NCBI RefSeq assembly: GCF_900176515.1
Contig: NZ_FWXV01000003.1
Location: 248,001-312,000, forward strand
Direction of reading: 5' to 3'
Source: Kibdelosporangium aridum
GTDB lineage: Bacteria > Actinomycetota > Actinomycetes > Mycobacteriales > Pseudonocardiaceae
DNA: 64,000 nt
Under the pieces are notes generated by a model. That model did not search any database and had not been told where the DNA came from. It saw nothing but the letters and a program-made list of their open reading frames with translations. Below are positions 7,816 through 16,317 of this stretch, in pieces. Each line of letters opens with the position of its first letter. The stretch's first letter is position 1. The position numbers were made by a program, and so were the translations under genes.

Positions 7816-9494
7816 ACTGGCACGAGCACTGGGCGGCGGCCCTCAAGGCATGGGGCCGGTTCACCAAGGTGCACGACCCGCTCTACTGCCAGTCCACTCT
7901 GGACGCCCGAGAGGCCGGTCTCACCGGGAGTTTCGCGATGTTCCGGTTGGACGACCGGACCGTCGTACTGGACATGCAGTCCGTGGCCGAGCTCGGCCTC
8001 GCGGACATGCCGGTCGAGGTGATGGCGCACGAGATCGGCCACCATGTGCTCTGCCCGGCCGATCTGGCCGACAACGCGCGGCTGCTGGCCCGGGTCCGGC
8101 GCGGCATTCCCGGGCTGGAGGGCTTCGCGCCGCTGGTGGCCAACCTGTACGCGGACATGCTGATCAACGACCGCCTGCAGCGCAGCCGCGGCCTGCGGAT
8201 GTCGACCATCTACGAACGGATCGCCACAGCCCACCCGACTCCACTGTGGACTTTCTACATGCGCACCTTCGAGGTCCTCTGGTCGCTGAAGTCCGGCACG
8301 CTGACCCGGACCGAGATCACCGAGGACATCGAAGGCGACGCGCAGCTCTGCGCCCGGTTGGCCCGCGTGTACGCGACCGACTGGATGCGAGGAGCAGGAG
8401 GATTCGCCGCACTGTGCTTCCGCTATCTCACCGGAGCCGATGAGGGTGCACTGGCCGACACCCGCAAGCGCGTCTGCGTGGGCGTGGTCGGCGACGACGC
8501 CCACATCCCTGGCCTGACCGCGACGGATGACGAAGCCGTCATCCACCCCGCTCTCGATCCGCAGGTGAACGAGTTCGCGCCGCAAGAGGCCCCGGCCGAC
8601 GACAAACCGCACCCGCCCGGCGAAGGCCAGTTCCGGGAACCGTTCGAGTACGGGCAGATCCTGCGTCAGCTCGGCGTCAAGATCTCCGACGAAACCGCCG
8701 CGGCGAGGTACTACCGGGAACGCGCGGCGCCGCACCTGGTGCGGTTCCCGGTCCGCACGAAGCCTCTCTCAACCGAGCCGTTGCCGGAAGGGCACACGGC
8801 ATGGGACATCGGCGAGGCTCTCGAGGCGGTCGACTGGATCGCCACCGCGACCCGCTCGCCAGTGGTGGTTCCCGGCATCACGACCGTGCAACCGGTTCTC
8901 GGCACGACCGAAGGCCAAGAGCGGGACAAGCGCCCGGTGGACCTCGACTTGTACGTGGACTCGTCGGGTTCCATGCCGGATCCGCGCCGCAACGTGTCCT
9001 ACCTGACGTTGGCAGGCGCGATCCTGGCGTTGTCAGCCCTACGGGTGGGTGCGCGGGTCCAGGTCACGTTGTGGGCAGGTGCCAAGCAGTTTCTCACCAC
9101 GGACGGGTTCGTCCGCGACGAGAACGCCATCATGCACGTGCTGACCGGGTATTTCGGTGGTGGCACGGCGTTTCCGATCCACATGCTGCGCAGGACCTAC
9201 ATCGACCAGCAACGCACCGGGCCCACGCACATCGTGGTCATCTCCGACGACGGCGTGGACACGATGGTCCGGATGAACGACGAATTCGGCAGGCCAGGCA
9301 GCGAGATCGCGACCCGTGCGCTGGCGAGTGCCGGAGCGGGCGGCACCCTCGTGCTCAACCTCTGGCCGGGCGCGGAGGAGAAGATCCGTGCGATCACGCC
9401 GGGATGGGACGTGCACCGGGTGTCCGAGTGGCAGGACCTGGTCGACTTCGCCGCGGCCTTCAGCCGCAGGCACTACGAACGGAGCAACGCGTGA
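7812..9494 (+). CDS. Putative zinc metallopeptidase with C-terminal vWA domain
   Basis: This 560-residue protein has a zinc-binding HEIGHH motif at residues 73-78 and a downstream acidic helix (NLYADMLINDRLQ) that could give a third ligand. The C-terminal third is a von Willebrand A domain with a complete MIDAS motif, DSSGS at 383-387. This order, metallopeptidase-like region then vWA, is that of DUF2201/COG3864-type proteins, which are usually encoded beside MoxR ATPases, as here. ATG 7812 overlaps the preceding stop (ATGA), and GTGA at 9491 couples the next gene. Whether it cleaves proteins is not shown; the motif is intact. Confidence 0.85.
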   Translation: MNWHEHWAAALKAWGRFTKVHDPLYCQSTLDAREAGLTGSFAMFRLDDRTVVLDMQSVAELGLADMPVEVMAHEIGHHVLCPADLADNARLLARVRRGIPGLEGFAPLVANLYADMLINDRLQRSRGLRMSTIYERIATAHPTPLWTFYMRTFEVLWSLKSGTLTRTEITEDIEGDAQLCARLARVYATDWMRGAGGFAALCFRYLTGADEGALADTRKRVCVGVVGDDAHIPGLTATDDEAVIHPALDPQVNEFAPQEAPADDKPHPPGEGQFREPFEYGQILRQLGVKISDETAAARYYRERAAPHLVRFPVRTKPLSTEPLPEGHTAWDIGEALEAVDWIATATRSPVVVPGITTVQPVLGTTEGQERDKRPVDLDLYVDSSGSMPDPRRNVSYLTLAGAILALSALRVGARVQVTLWAGAKQFLTTDGFVRDENAIMHVLTGYFGGGTAFPIHMLRRTYIDQQRTGPTHIVVISDDGVDTMVRMNDEFGRPGSEIATRALASAGAGGTLVLNLWPGAEEKIRAITPGWDVHRVSEWQDLVDFAAAFSRRHYERSNA

Positions 9495-10030
9495 TCGCCT
9501 TGTCCCGGCTCACCCGGCGGCTCGCCGAGACGCCGAACGACTTCCTGAGCGACCGTGCCTCTGTTCCCGCGGTGATCTCCGACATGCTGGCCGCTGCCAA
9601 CCGTCAAGGCCTGAACGCCCGGACTGCCAAGCAGTTCGAGGCCATGGACCCGCGGTGGCGGCAACTCGTGCTGATCAGTTGCTGGCTGCTGGCCGACGAA
9701 CCGTTCCGTGAGGTGATGGACCGCAAGCGGGTGCTGGACTTCCTCAACGACGTGCTGCCGCCGTTGGCCAGGTTGGTCGAACCGGCCCGGTTCGTCACGG
9801 ATCCTGACCGTCGCGAGGAGCTGGCCAGGTTGGCGATGCTGGCGCTCGCGGTGATGCCAGAAGGGGAAACGGTCGAGCAGGCGGCGGACCGTTTGGCTAC
9901 AGTGGACAGTGCGCGCCGGTACGAGGTGCTCGAGGCGACCAAGGCCGCCGAGCAGCGGGCCGCGGCGGTGCGCAAGGCAATGGAAGAGCAACGGGCCCGC
10001 GAGGCGGCCGCCCGGTACAGCCAGGTGTGA
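9491..10030 (+). CDS. Unknown 179-residue helical protein of the MoxR-vWA cassette
   Basis: The frame starts at GTG 9491, overlapping the vWA stop as GTGA, and ends overlapping the next start as GTGA. The protein is almost entirely helical. The C-terminal 40 residues (EATKAAEQRAAAVRKAMEEQ and beyond) form a likely coiled coil rich in Ala, Glu and Arg. The first 130 residues are hydrophobic-amphipathic helices without membrane segments. No known domain is recognised. Tight coupling suggests it is made stoichiometrically with its neighbours, perhaps as a scaffold. Confidence 0.8.
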   Translation: MIALSRLTRRLAETPNDFLSDRASVPAVISDMLAAANRQGLNARTAKQFEAMDPRWRQLVLISCWLLADEPFREVMDRKRVLDFLNDVLPPLARLVEPARFVTDPDRREELARLAMLALAVMPEGETVEQAADRLATVDSARRYEVLEATKAAEQRAAAVRKAMEEQRAREAAARYSQV

Positions 10031-11400
10031 CGATGCGTGACGACTATCCGGTCCCGGACTACGTGCCGATGGCCGCGACCGCGTTGACAGACGCGGAACG
10101 CTGGCCGTTGCTGACCGAAGGCGGCCGGGCGATGCTGACCCGGCTGCGTGAGCATCCTGCTGCGCCGCTGTACAACCACGCTTGCGGTGACCGCTTGACC
10201 CAGGCGTCGGTGGACAGGTTGAAGTCCTATCAGGACATTCTGCGGGACGGGTATCACGGCTGGACGTCCACACAGCAACCGCCGTGGGTGGATCAGCTGA
10301 TCACTCGCGTGTACGGGACTGTGCCACGCTATCGAGGGAAGACCAGGCCGCCGCGACTGGTCGACGTTCCGCTGACCGACCGGATCGATCTTCTGTCCCG
10401 CGCCTTTGAGTGCGTTCCCGACGACGCGGATCTGTCGGATCTGATCGTGTACCGGACGTCCGGGTCGCGTGGCCCGGCCGCGACAGTGCCGATGAGCCCC
10501 GAGTTCAACGCACTGGATCTGCCGGTGATAGAACACGTCCTTGCCAAGCACGGCGTGACACTGTCCGGCGGATCCTCGCGCGTGTCACTGGTGAACGTGT
10601 ACGCGCAGCCGGTCGCTTATCAGTTCGCCTCGGTCTGCAGCTACCTGGACGGCGCGGGCATCGTGAAAGTCAACGTGGAGCCGTCCGGCTGGCGCGCCCC
10701 GGACGATCGCGTGTCCTTCTTGGACAGTTGCCAACCGGAGGTGTACACCGGCAACCCGATCTCGCTCGCTGCCCTGGCCGAGCTGCCGCTTGCGCACAGC
10801 CCGAAAGCCGTCATCAGCGGCGCGATGTCGCTGAGCGACACTCTTCGGCGACAGCTGGAGAGCCGCTTTGCCTGCCCGGTCATCGATCTGTACGGGATCA
10901 CCGAAGTCGGGCTGATCTCCTGGCGTGATCACGACGTGCACCGGATCCTGCCGCGCAGGTTGTACGTGGAAATCCTCGACGAACACGGCAGGCGCTGTGA
11001 GCCCGGCGTGATCGGCGAGGTCACCGTGACATGTGGCGAGAACCCGCTGCTTCCGTTGCTGCGGTACCGGACTGGCGATCATGCCGCGCTGGACTGGCGG
11101 TACGGCCCGGTCCTCGTCGGCTTGGACGGCCGCGCGCCCGTCCGATACCGGCGGACCAACGGTTCCTGGGTCAACTCCATCGAGATCACGCACGTGCTGT
11201 CGCCGCTTGGCCTTGTCGCCTGGCAACTGCACCAAGGCTCGGACGGCGCCTTGACGTTGTCAGTGCACGAGACGGGCGCCCCCGATCCGGACGTGATCGC
11301 TCGTGCACTGACATCGTTGATGGGTGACATCCCCTTGAAGGTCACCCTGGACAACCTCGCCAAGGACACCAAACCTCAGCGCTACACCTCGGATATCTAG
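10027..11400 (+). CDS. PaaK-like (phenylacetate-CoA ligase family) adenylating enzyme
   Basis: This 457-residue protein belongs to the ANL adenylate-forming superfamily, PaaK branch. It has the P-loop YRTSGSRGP (142-150), adenine-binding motif LYGITEVG (288-295), YRTGD, and a C-terminal lysine and arginine in TKPQRYTSDI. Such enzymes activate a carboxylate with ATP as an acyl-AMP and normally pass it to CoA. It is unusual as the last gene of a MoxR-vWA unit. Start is GTG 10027 (GTGA overlap) or ATG 10033. The stop forms a CTAG overlap with the convergent GH97 gene. The substrate is unknown; a protein-modifying role is only an idea. Confidence 0.85.
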   Translation: MTMRDDYPVPDYVPMAATALTDAERWPLLTEGGRAMLTRLREHPAAPLYNHACGDRLTQASVDRLKSYQDILRDGYHGWTSTQQPPWVDQLITRVYGTVPRYRGKTRPPRLVDVPLTDRIDLLSRAFECVPDDADLSDLIVYRTSGSRGPAATVPMSPEFNALDLPVIEHVLAKHGVTLSGGSSRVSLVNVYAQPVAYQFASVCSYLDGAGIVKVNVEPSGWRAPDDRVSFLDSCQPEVYTGNPISLAALAELPLAHSPKAVISGAMSLSDTLRRQLESRFACPVIDLYGITEVGLISWRDHDVHRILPRRLYVEILDEHGRRCEPGVIGEVTVTCGENPLLPLLRYRTGDHAALDWRYGPVLVGLDGRAPVRYRRTNGSWVNSIEITHVLSPLGLVAWQLHQGSDGALTLSVHETGAPDPDVIARALTSLMGDIPLKVTLDNLAKDTKPQRYTSDI

Positions 11401-13970
11401 GCATTGCAGGCGATGTGCGCTTCGGCCCAGTTGGCGTGGTCGAAGTTCTTGCCGTCGCCGCCGTCGGTCACCTTCAGGGACAGCACTTGCACACCCGTGA
11501 TGTCCACATTGAACGCGAGGGGCGCGTCACCTGTGCGCAGAACTCCGCTCTGCTGCAGAACGCGACCGTCGCCGACGACCTGGAACACCGAAGAACCCGG
11601 TGACGTTGTCTCGTCGTCCATGCCGACCTTCGCGGTGAACGCACGGCACGTGCCGCCGAGTGAGATCACCACTTCGGACTCGGCGTGCACACCGATTCCC
11701 TTGGTGTACGTGGTTCCGGCGATGCTCATCGGACGGCCGTCGCCGCCACCCGACTCACCGTTGGACATGTCCCGCTCGACCGGGCCCCATCCGTTGGTCG
11801 CGCTGTCGAACGGCAGATCGCTGACGTAGGCCTGGCCGGTGAGCGGCACCAACCCACGAACCGCCTTGGCGACGTGGACTTGCGGGAAGTCCGGCACGCG
11901 GTACTCGGCGGCTATCGGCACCTCGAACCCGCCCGACCGCGCGGTGACCGGAACCTGCACGGTCCACTTCCCGCTGAGAACCTCACCCTGCCTGAGCAGC
12001 CGTGTGGTGACCGGATTGCCGGCAACGGTCCAGCCTTCCGGCGCCGTGGGCTTGAGCACGACGTCCATCACCGGCCGGATCGAGTTGACTGTGAACGAGC
12101 CGGTCACCTCGAAGGTGGATCCCGGCTTCGCGGTCACGGAATTCGTCGGCGTGATGGTCAAGGACGTGGCCGGGACCTGCGGAATGGAGTTGTAGCAGGT
12201 GGTCCTGCCCTCCGTGGCCGGGCAGATGACCGCCGCGAAGCCGCCGTTTGCCGGGACCTGAACCGACAACGTGTCCGAAGCGGACATCCGGGACGATGTC
12301 CTGGTCACATCGCTACGACCGTTGTCCCGGATCGTCTCGACCAGCCACGGCCCTGGGCCCAGGAAGTTCAGTGGCGCGGTCATTGTCCGCGCGCCGCCGA
12401 CCGCGATTCCGCCGACGAACCACCGTTCGCCGTTGCGCCGCGCGAAGACCGCGGTCTCGCCTGGATATCCGTTGACCAGCTCGGTCTGCTGCCACACGGT
12501 GGGAACTTGGTCGAGGAACCGCAGTGCCTCCGGGTAACGGTCGTAGGCCTCGGGTTTGTCCGCGAAATGGGTCCAGCCGGACTCGAAGACCACGGGCAGT
12601 GCGATCTCGTGACCGATCGACGTGACCTTGGGGCCTACTTCGAGCGAGACCGGCGTGAAGTCCATCGACCCGACCACGTTGCGGGTGAACGGCTGGATCG
12701 GGTTGCCGTCGGGCAACGGCAGTTGCTCGGCGCCGTGCACCGCTTCCATGGTCAGCAGGTGCGGCCATGTCCTGGCCAAGCCGTGCGGGATGGTCGAACC
12801 ATGGAAGTTGATCATCAGTTTGCGCTGCGCGGTGTCGGCCAGGATCGCGTCGTAGAACTGGTACCGCACCTGGCTGTCGGACTCCATGAAGTCGACCTTG
12901 ACACCCTTCACGCCCCAGCGTTGCAGCAGAGGCAACGTGGCCTCCCGTTCGGCCGCGGTGTCCAGCCTGTTCCAGTGGAACCACAGCAGGATGTCCACGC
13001 CTTTGGCTCGGGCGTACCGGGTCAGCTCGGGCACCCACTTGTCGCTCCAGCCCTCGTCGACCAGCACGTACGGCCAGCCGTTGCGGGCGGCGAAGTCCAC
13101 GTAGACCTTTTGCCGCTCGAAGTCGCTGGGACTGCTGTGTTCCGACAGCCACGACCACGCGACCTTGCCCGGCCGGATCCACGAGGTGTCCGCGATCCTC
13201 GACGGCTCGGCCAGATCGTCGACCAGGGTCGATTCCGTCACGGTCGCCAGGTCGCCGACGATCACCGTGCGCCACGGGCCGATGCGAGCCCCAGCCACCC
13301 GCTGGTCCTTCAGCTGGACCTGGTAGACGCCACCGCCGGTGTGCCGCAGCGAGCTGCCCGCGTACCGTCCATCCACATTGGATTCTGTCAGCAGCACGAA
13401 GTCCTGTCCCACTTCGAATAGCGACGGGTTGCCGTACTCACCAGCCGAGGCACCGCCTGCGGTTGTCCGGAATCTTCGGTTCTCGTGTTGCGGGTTGTAC
13501 GGCATCAGCCAAGCATTTGCGTTCGCCGGTATCGAGAACGCCGACGCTTCGCTCAGAACATCCGTTGCTTCGGGCAGCTCATAGCGGTACGCCACGCCGT
13601 CATCGGCGACGCGCACGACGAGATCGAAGCGCGCGTTTCCCGCGCCGGCAATGGAAATCCGCGTCTCGGTGTGCCGCACGGTCCTGTCCAGGCGCTTGCC
13701 CGTGGTCATCCGGTAGTTTTCCGAGACTGTCCTCGTTGACCTGGAGACTTCACGCAGTCCACTGGTCAGATCCGCGGCCGCGGTCCGGATGCCCACCGGG
13801 CTCGGCGATACGACCGTTCGGCCTTCTCGTTGCACTGTCAGTGAAAACGTGCCGTTGCCGGGATCGTGCGTCACATTCGCGGTGACGGCTTGGATCTCGG
13901 CGGCAGCTTGGGCTGGCAGGGCGCCGGACAGCAGGGCAAAGACTCCGGCGAGCACAAGGGTTTTCCGCAT
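11397..13970 (-). CDS. Secreted GH97 glycosidase with NEW3 and NPCBM domains
   Basis: This 857-residue enzyme starts at ATG 13970 with a clear signal peptide (MRKTLVLAGVFALLSGALPA, cut near AQA). The GH97 N-terminal beta-sandwich and the (beta/alpha)8 barrel follow, with WSWLSEHSSPSDFERQ and GVKGVKVDFMESD. The Asp in VKVDFM suits a retaining, alpha-galactosidase-like GH97 rather than the inverting alpha-glucosidase type; this is inferred. After a linker, a NEW3-like domain (about residues 620-700) and a C-terminal NPCBM carbohydrate-binding domain (last 145 residues) are visible. It acts outside the cell on alpha-linked sugars. It is a single gene, convergent with the PaaK-like gene. Confidence 0.9.
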   Translation of the reverse strand: MRKTLVLAGVFALLSGALPAQAAAEIQAVTANVTHDPGNGTFSLTVQREGRTVVSPSPVGIRTAAADLTSGLREVSRSTRTVSENYRMTTGKRLDRTVRHTETRISIAGAGNARFDLVVRVADDGVAYRYELPEATDVLSEASAFSIPANANAWLMPYNPQHENRRFRTTAGGASAGEYGNPSLFEVGQDFVLLTESNVDGRYAGSSLRHTGGGVYQVQLKDQRVAGARIGPWRTVIVGDLATVTESTLVDDLAEPSRIADTSWIRPGKVAWSWLSEHSSPSDFERQKVYVDFAARNGWPYVLVDEGWSDKWVPELTRYARAKGVDILLWFHWNRLDTAAEREATLPLLQRWGVKGVKVDFMESDSQVRYQFYDAILADTAQRKLMINFHGSTIPHGLARTWPHLLTMEAVHGAEQLPLPDGNPIQPFTRNVVGSMDFTPVSLEVGPKVTSIGHEIALPVVFESGWTHFADKPEAYDRYPEALRFLDQVPTVWQQTELVNGYPGETAVFARRNGERWFVGGIAVGGARTMTAPLNFLGPGPWLVETIRDNGRSDVTRTSSRMSASDTLSVQVPANGGFAAVICPATEGRTTCYNSIPQVPATSLTITPTNSVTAKPGSTFEVTGSFTVNSIRPVMDVVLKPTAPEGWTVAGNPVTTRLLRQGEVLSGKWTVQVPVTARSGGFEVPIAAEYRVPDFPQVHVAKAVRGLVPLTGQAYVSDLPFDSATNGWGPVERDMSNGESGGGDGRPMSIAGTTYTKGIGVHAESEVVISLGGTCRAFTAKVGMDDETTSPGSSVFQVVGDGRVLQQSGVLRTGDAPLAFNVDITGVQVLSLKVTDGGDGKNFDHANWAEAHIACNA

Positions 13971-14055
13971 GGCAACTCCGTTGTCGTTCTTGCGTCCGAG
14001 CAAACCGCAGTCCGGCGAGCCGTGACAAGCCTGACAACGAGACAGGTTTTACGTA

Positions 14056-14907
14056 TTAAATATCCATGACCGCAACATCGACAGTACGCAGCCGATCGAC
14101 GTGGCCGATCACGTCGATCTCGCTGATCACGCCGTCGACGTAAGTGAACGCGAGAACCACCGCCAGCTTGCCACCAACAGCCATCACCAGTCCAGGAGCA
14201 CCGTTCACCAGTGCGACGCCGGCGAACATCGCGCGGCTCGCGGAGGCCATCGCACGCTTGGCAACCGGGGCCGCTCCCTTGATCACGACCGACCGGCCCA
14301 TCGGCAAGGCCGTCGCGTCCGCACGCAGCACCACGTCCGGATCGAGCAAAGTCATCAACGCCTCGAAATCACCGCCGCGCGTCGCGGCCAGGTAGGCATC
14401 GGCCACCTCGCGCTGCCGGACGAGATCGGGCTTGTGTTCGGCGCCTTTCACTCGTTTCCTGGCTCGGCTGGCGAGTTGACGTGTCGCCGCCGTGGACTTT
14501 TCGATCATCGGCGCGATCTCGTCGAACGGCACCGCGAACATGTCGTGCAGCACGAACGCGACTCGCTCGGCTGGCGCCAAGGTGTCGAGCACGACGAGCA
14601 TCGCCACCCCAACCGAGTCGACGAGCTCCGCTTCCTGTTCAGGGTTCTCGGATGCGACCACGTCGATCTCAAACGGATCCTCACGGCGTTGTTCGCGTGA
14701 CCGCAGCATGTTCAGACATACGCGGGCGACGACTGTGGTCAGCCAGGCGCCAAGGTTCTCCACCTCGGTGGTGTCGGCGCGGCTCGCGCGCAGCCATGCG
14801 TCCTGCGCCGCGTCGTCGGCCTCGGCCGCCGAACCCAGCATCCGATAGGCCACTGCGCGCAGGCGGGTCCGGTGCTGCTCGAAAAGTTCGGCGTCCACGG
14901 TTGTCAC
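14056..14907 (-). CDS. SigJ/ECF41-like sigma factor with fused SnoaL-type C-terminal domain
   Basis: This 283-residue protein has sigma region 2 (FEQHRTRLRAVAYRMLGSAAEADDAAQDAW), region 4 (LAPAERVAFVLHDMFAVPFDEIA), then an extension of about 110 residues of SnoaL-like type (GGDFEALMTLLDPDVVLRAD). ECF41-type sigma factors use this extension, instead of an anti-sigma factor, to control activity. GTG 14907 is selected because GAGGAAGGA precedes it. The divergent neighbour is an NAD(P)-binding epimerase/oxidoreductase, the usual ECF41 target class. The extension is somewhat diverged, ending GHVDRL where NPDKL is typical, so ECF56 or another SnoaL-bearing group is possible. Confidence 0.88.
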   Translation of the reverse strand: MTTVDAELFEQHRTRLRAVAYRMLGSAAEADDAAQDAWLRASRADTTEVENLGAWLTTVVARVCLNMLRSREQRREDPFEIDVVASENPEQEAELVDSVGVAMLVVLDTLAPAERVAFVLHDMFAVPFDEIAPMIEKSTAATRQLASRARKRVKGAEHKPDLVRQREVADAYLAATRGGDFEALMTLLDPDVVLRADATALPMGRSVVIKGAAPVAKRAMASASRAMFAGVALVNGAPGLVMAVGGKLAVVLAFTYVDGVISEIDVIGHVDRLRTVDVAVMDI

Positions 14908-14928
14908 ATTCCTTCCTCGGCGCGTGTC
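14902..14928 (+). promoter_or_regulatory. Candidate ECF41-type promoter of the NAD(P)-binding gene
   Basis: TGTCACA at 14902-14908, a 16-nt gap and TGTC at 14925-14928 match the ECF41 promoter consensus as I know it (TGTCACA-N16-CGTC) with one mismatch. It points toward the gene at 14965 and overlaps the start of the sigma gene. Transcription would start near 14935. Confidence 0.6.
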
Positions 14929-14964
14929 ACCCCAGTAGATCCACAGATCAAGCGAGGAGTAACC

Positions 14965-15720
14965 ATGATTCTGCTCACCGGCGGGACCGGCACCCTGGGA
15001 CGACACGTCACTCCGCTGCTGCTCGAAGCGGGCCAGCAGGTGCGGATCCTGAGCAGGCACGCCCAGCCACCACGGGATGGCGTCGAGTACGTGACCGGTG
15101 ACCTGGTCGCGGACACCGGTATCGCCGAGGCCGTGGCAGGTGTCTCGACGATCCTGCACCTGGCGGGCAGCAACAAAGGCGACGACGTGGCCACCCGCAA
15201 CCTGATGGCGGCCGCCAAGGACGTCCAGCACGTCGTGTTCATCTCGGTGATCGGCGCCGACCGGGTTCCGCTGGCCTGGCTGAAGTCGCAACTGGCCGCC
15301 GAGCAGGCGATCAAGCAGTCGGGTGTGCCGTGGACGATCCTGCGTGCCGCCCAGTTCCACGACCTTGTCCTGAAGCTGGCGCAGGCCATGGCCAAACTCC
15401 CGCTCGTGCCAGTGCCCGGTATGCGGCTGCAGCCGGTCGACGTTCGTGATGTCGCGGCCCGGTTGGTCGAGCTGACACTCGGCGAACCGGCCGGGCTGGT
15501 GCCGGAACTGGCCGGTCCCCAGGAATACGAGATGCGGTCGGTGCTCACCAGCTACCTGCAGGCGATCGGCAAGCGCCGGGCGAAGGTGCCACTGCGGATC
15601 CCCGGCAAGGCAGGCAAGGCGTACCGGGCCGGGGACAACCTGACGCTGGACGGCGCTCGGGGCACCCGGACTTGGGAGGCTTTCCTCGCCGAAAGGCTGC
15701 AAGGATCTTCAAGACCGTGA
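14965..15720 (+). CDS. NAD(P)-binding SDR-like (NmrA/epimerase family) protein
   Basis: This 251-residue protein opens with the Rossmann motif ILLTGGTGTLGRHV. It has ILHLAGSNKGDDV and VFISVIGADRVPLAWLK typical of atypical SDRs of the NmrA/NAD-dependent epimerase group. The ATG at 14965 follows GAGGAG. It lies divergent to the SnoaL-bearing sigma factor and is its likely target. The ECF41 targets are described as COE genes (carboxymuconolactone decarboxylases, oxidoreductases, epimerases). The substrate cannot be read from sequence. Confidence 0.88.
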   Translation: MILLTGGTGTLGRHVTPLLLEAGQQVRILSRHAQPPRDGVEYVTGDLVADTGIAEAVAGVSTILHLAGSNKGDDVATRNLMAAAKDVQHVVFISVIGADRVPLAWLKSQLAAEQAIKQSGVPWTILRAAQFHDLVLKLAQAMAKLPLVPVPGMRLQPVDVRDVAARLVELTLGEPAGLVPELAGPQEYEMRSVLTSYLQAIGKRRAKVPLRIPGKAGKAYRAGDNLTLDGARGTRTWEAFLAERLQGSSRP

Positions 15721-15745
15721 CGCGGTTGGCCCGCAGCATCGGTGC

Positions 15746-16291
15746 ATGACCATCACAGACATCGTGGCGGCGGACGGGCCGCATCCGGATCACGCGGCCG
15801 AACTGATGCTGTTCGGCCAGTTCGTCGGCGCATGGGATCTCACCGTCACCGACCACTTCGAGGACGGCACCACCCGGACCATGCGGGGCGAGTGGCACTT
15901 CGGGTGGGCGTTGCAAGGCCGGGCCGTCCAGGACGTGTGGATCGTGCCCGGCCGTGAGTACGGCATGACTGTGCGGTTCTACGACCCACGCATCACCGCG
16001 TGGCGGTCGACCTGGATCGGGCCGACCTCCGGGTACGTGCAGCAGTTCGTCGCCCGCCAGCAGGGCGATGAAATCGTCCTCGCCGGTCAACAGCCGGATG
16101 GGCGATCTTTGCAGTGGATTTTCTCGTCGATCACGCCGCAGTCATTCCATTGGCGCAATGTCATCTCGACAAATGGCGCAACGTGGCGGCTGCAGCAGGA
16201 GATGGAAGTTGTTCGACGTGATCCAGGTCACGTCGAACAACTCAATGGTGGTTCTGACGTCTCTTCCAATGACGGAAATCGCGTCACTTAA
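15746..16291 (+). CDS. Conserved protein of unknown function, DUF1579/lipocalin-like
   Basis: The 181-residue protein contains a region (residues 20-160) of alternating strands with FVGAWDLTVTDHFEDG and WHFGWALQGRAVQDVW, like small lipocalin-type beta-barrel proteins (DUF1579-like). It has no signal peptide or membrane segment. It follows the SDR gene by 25 bp and may be in the same transcript, thus perhaps in the sigma-factor regulon. The last 20 codons contain a perfect 14-bp inverted repeat and look non-conserved, suggesting that the terminator region has been read into the frame. Function is unknown. Confidence 0.75.
   Translation: MTITDIVAADGPHPDHAAELMLFGQFVGAWDLTVTDHFEDGTTRTMRGEWHFGWALQGRAVQDVWIVPGREYGMTVRFYDPRITAWRSTWIGPTSGYVQQFVARQQGDEIVLAGQQPDGRSLQWIFSSITPQSFHWRNVISTNGATWRLQQEMEVVRRDPGHVEQLNGGSDVSSNDGNRVT
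16208..16241. terminator. Perfect 14-bp hairpin inside the 3' end of the preceding CDS
   Basis: GTTGTTCGACGTGA (16208-16221) and TCACGTCGAACAAC (16228-16241) form a perfect 14-bp stem with a 6-nt loop. It sits within the last 28 codons of the 15746-16291 gene. No U-tract follows. A terminator or a protein-binding site are both possible. Confidence 0.55.
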
Positions 16292-16317
16292 ACCACTTAC
16301 CAGGGGGATATACCGCC

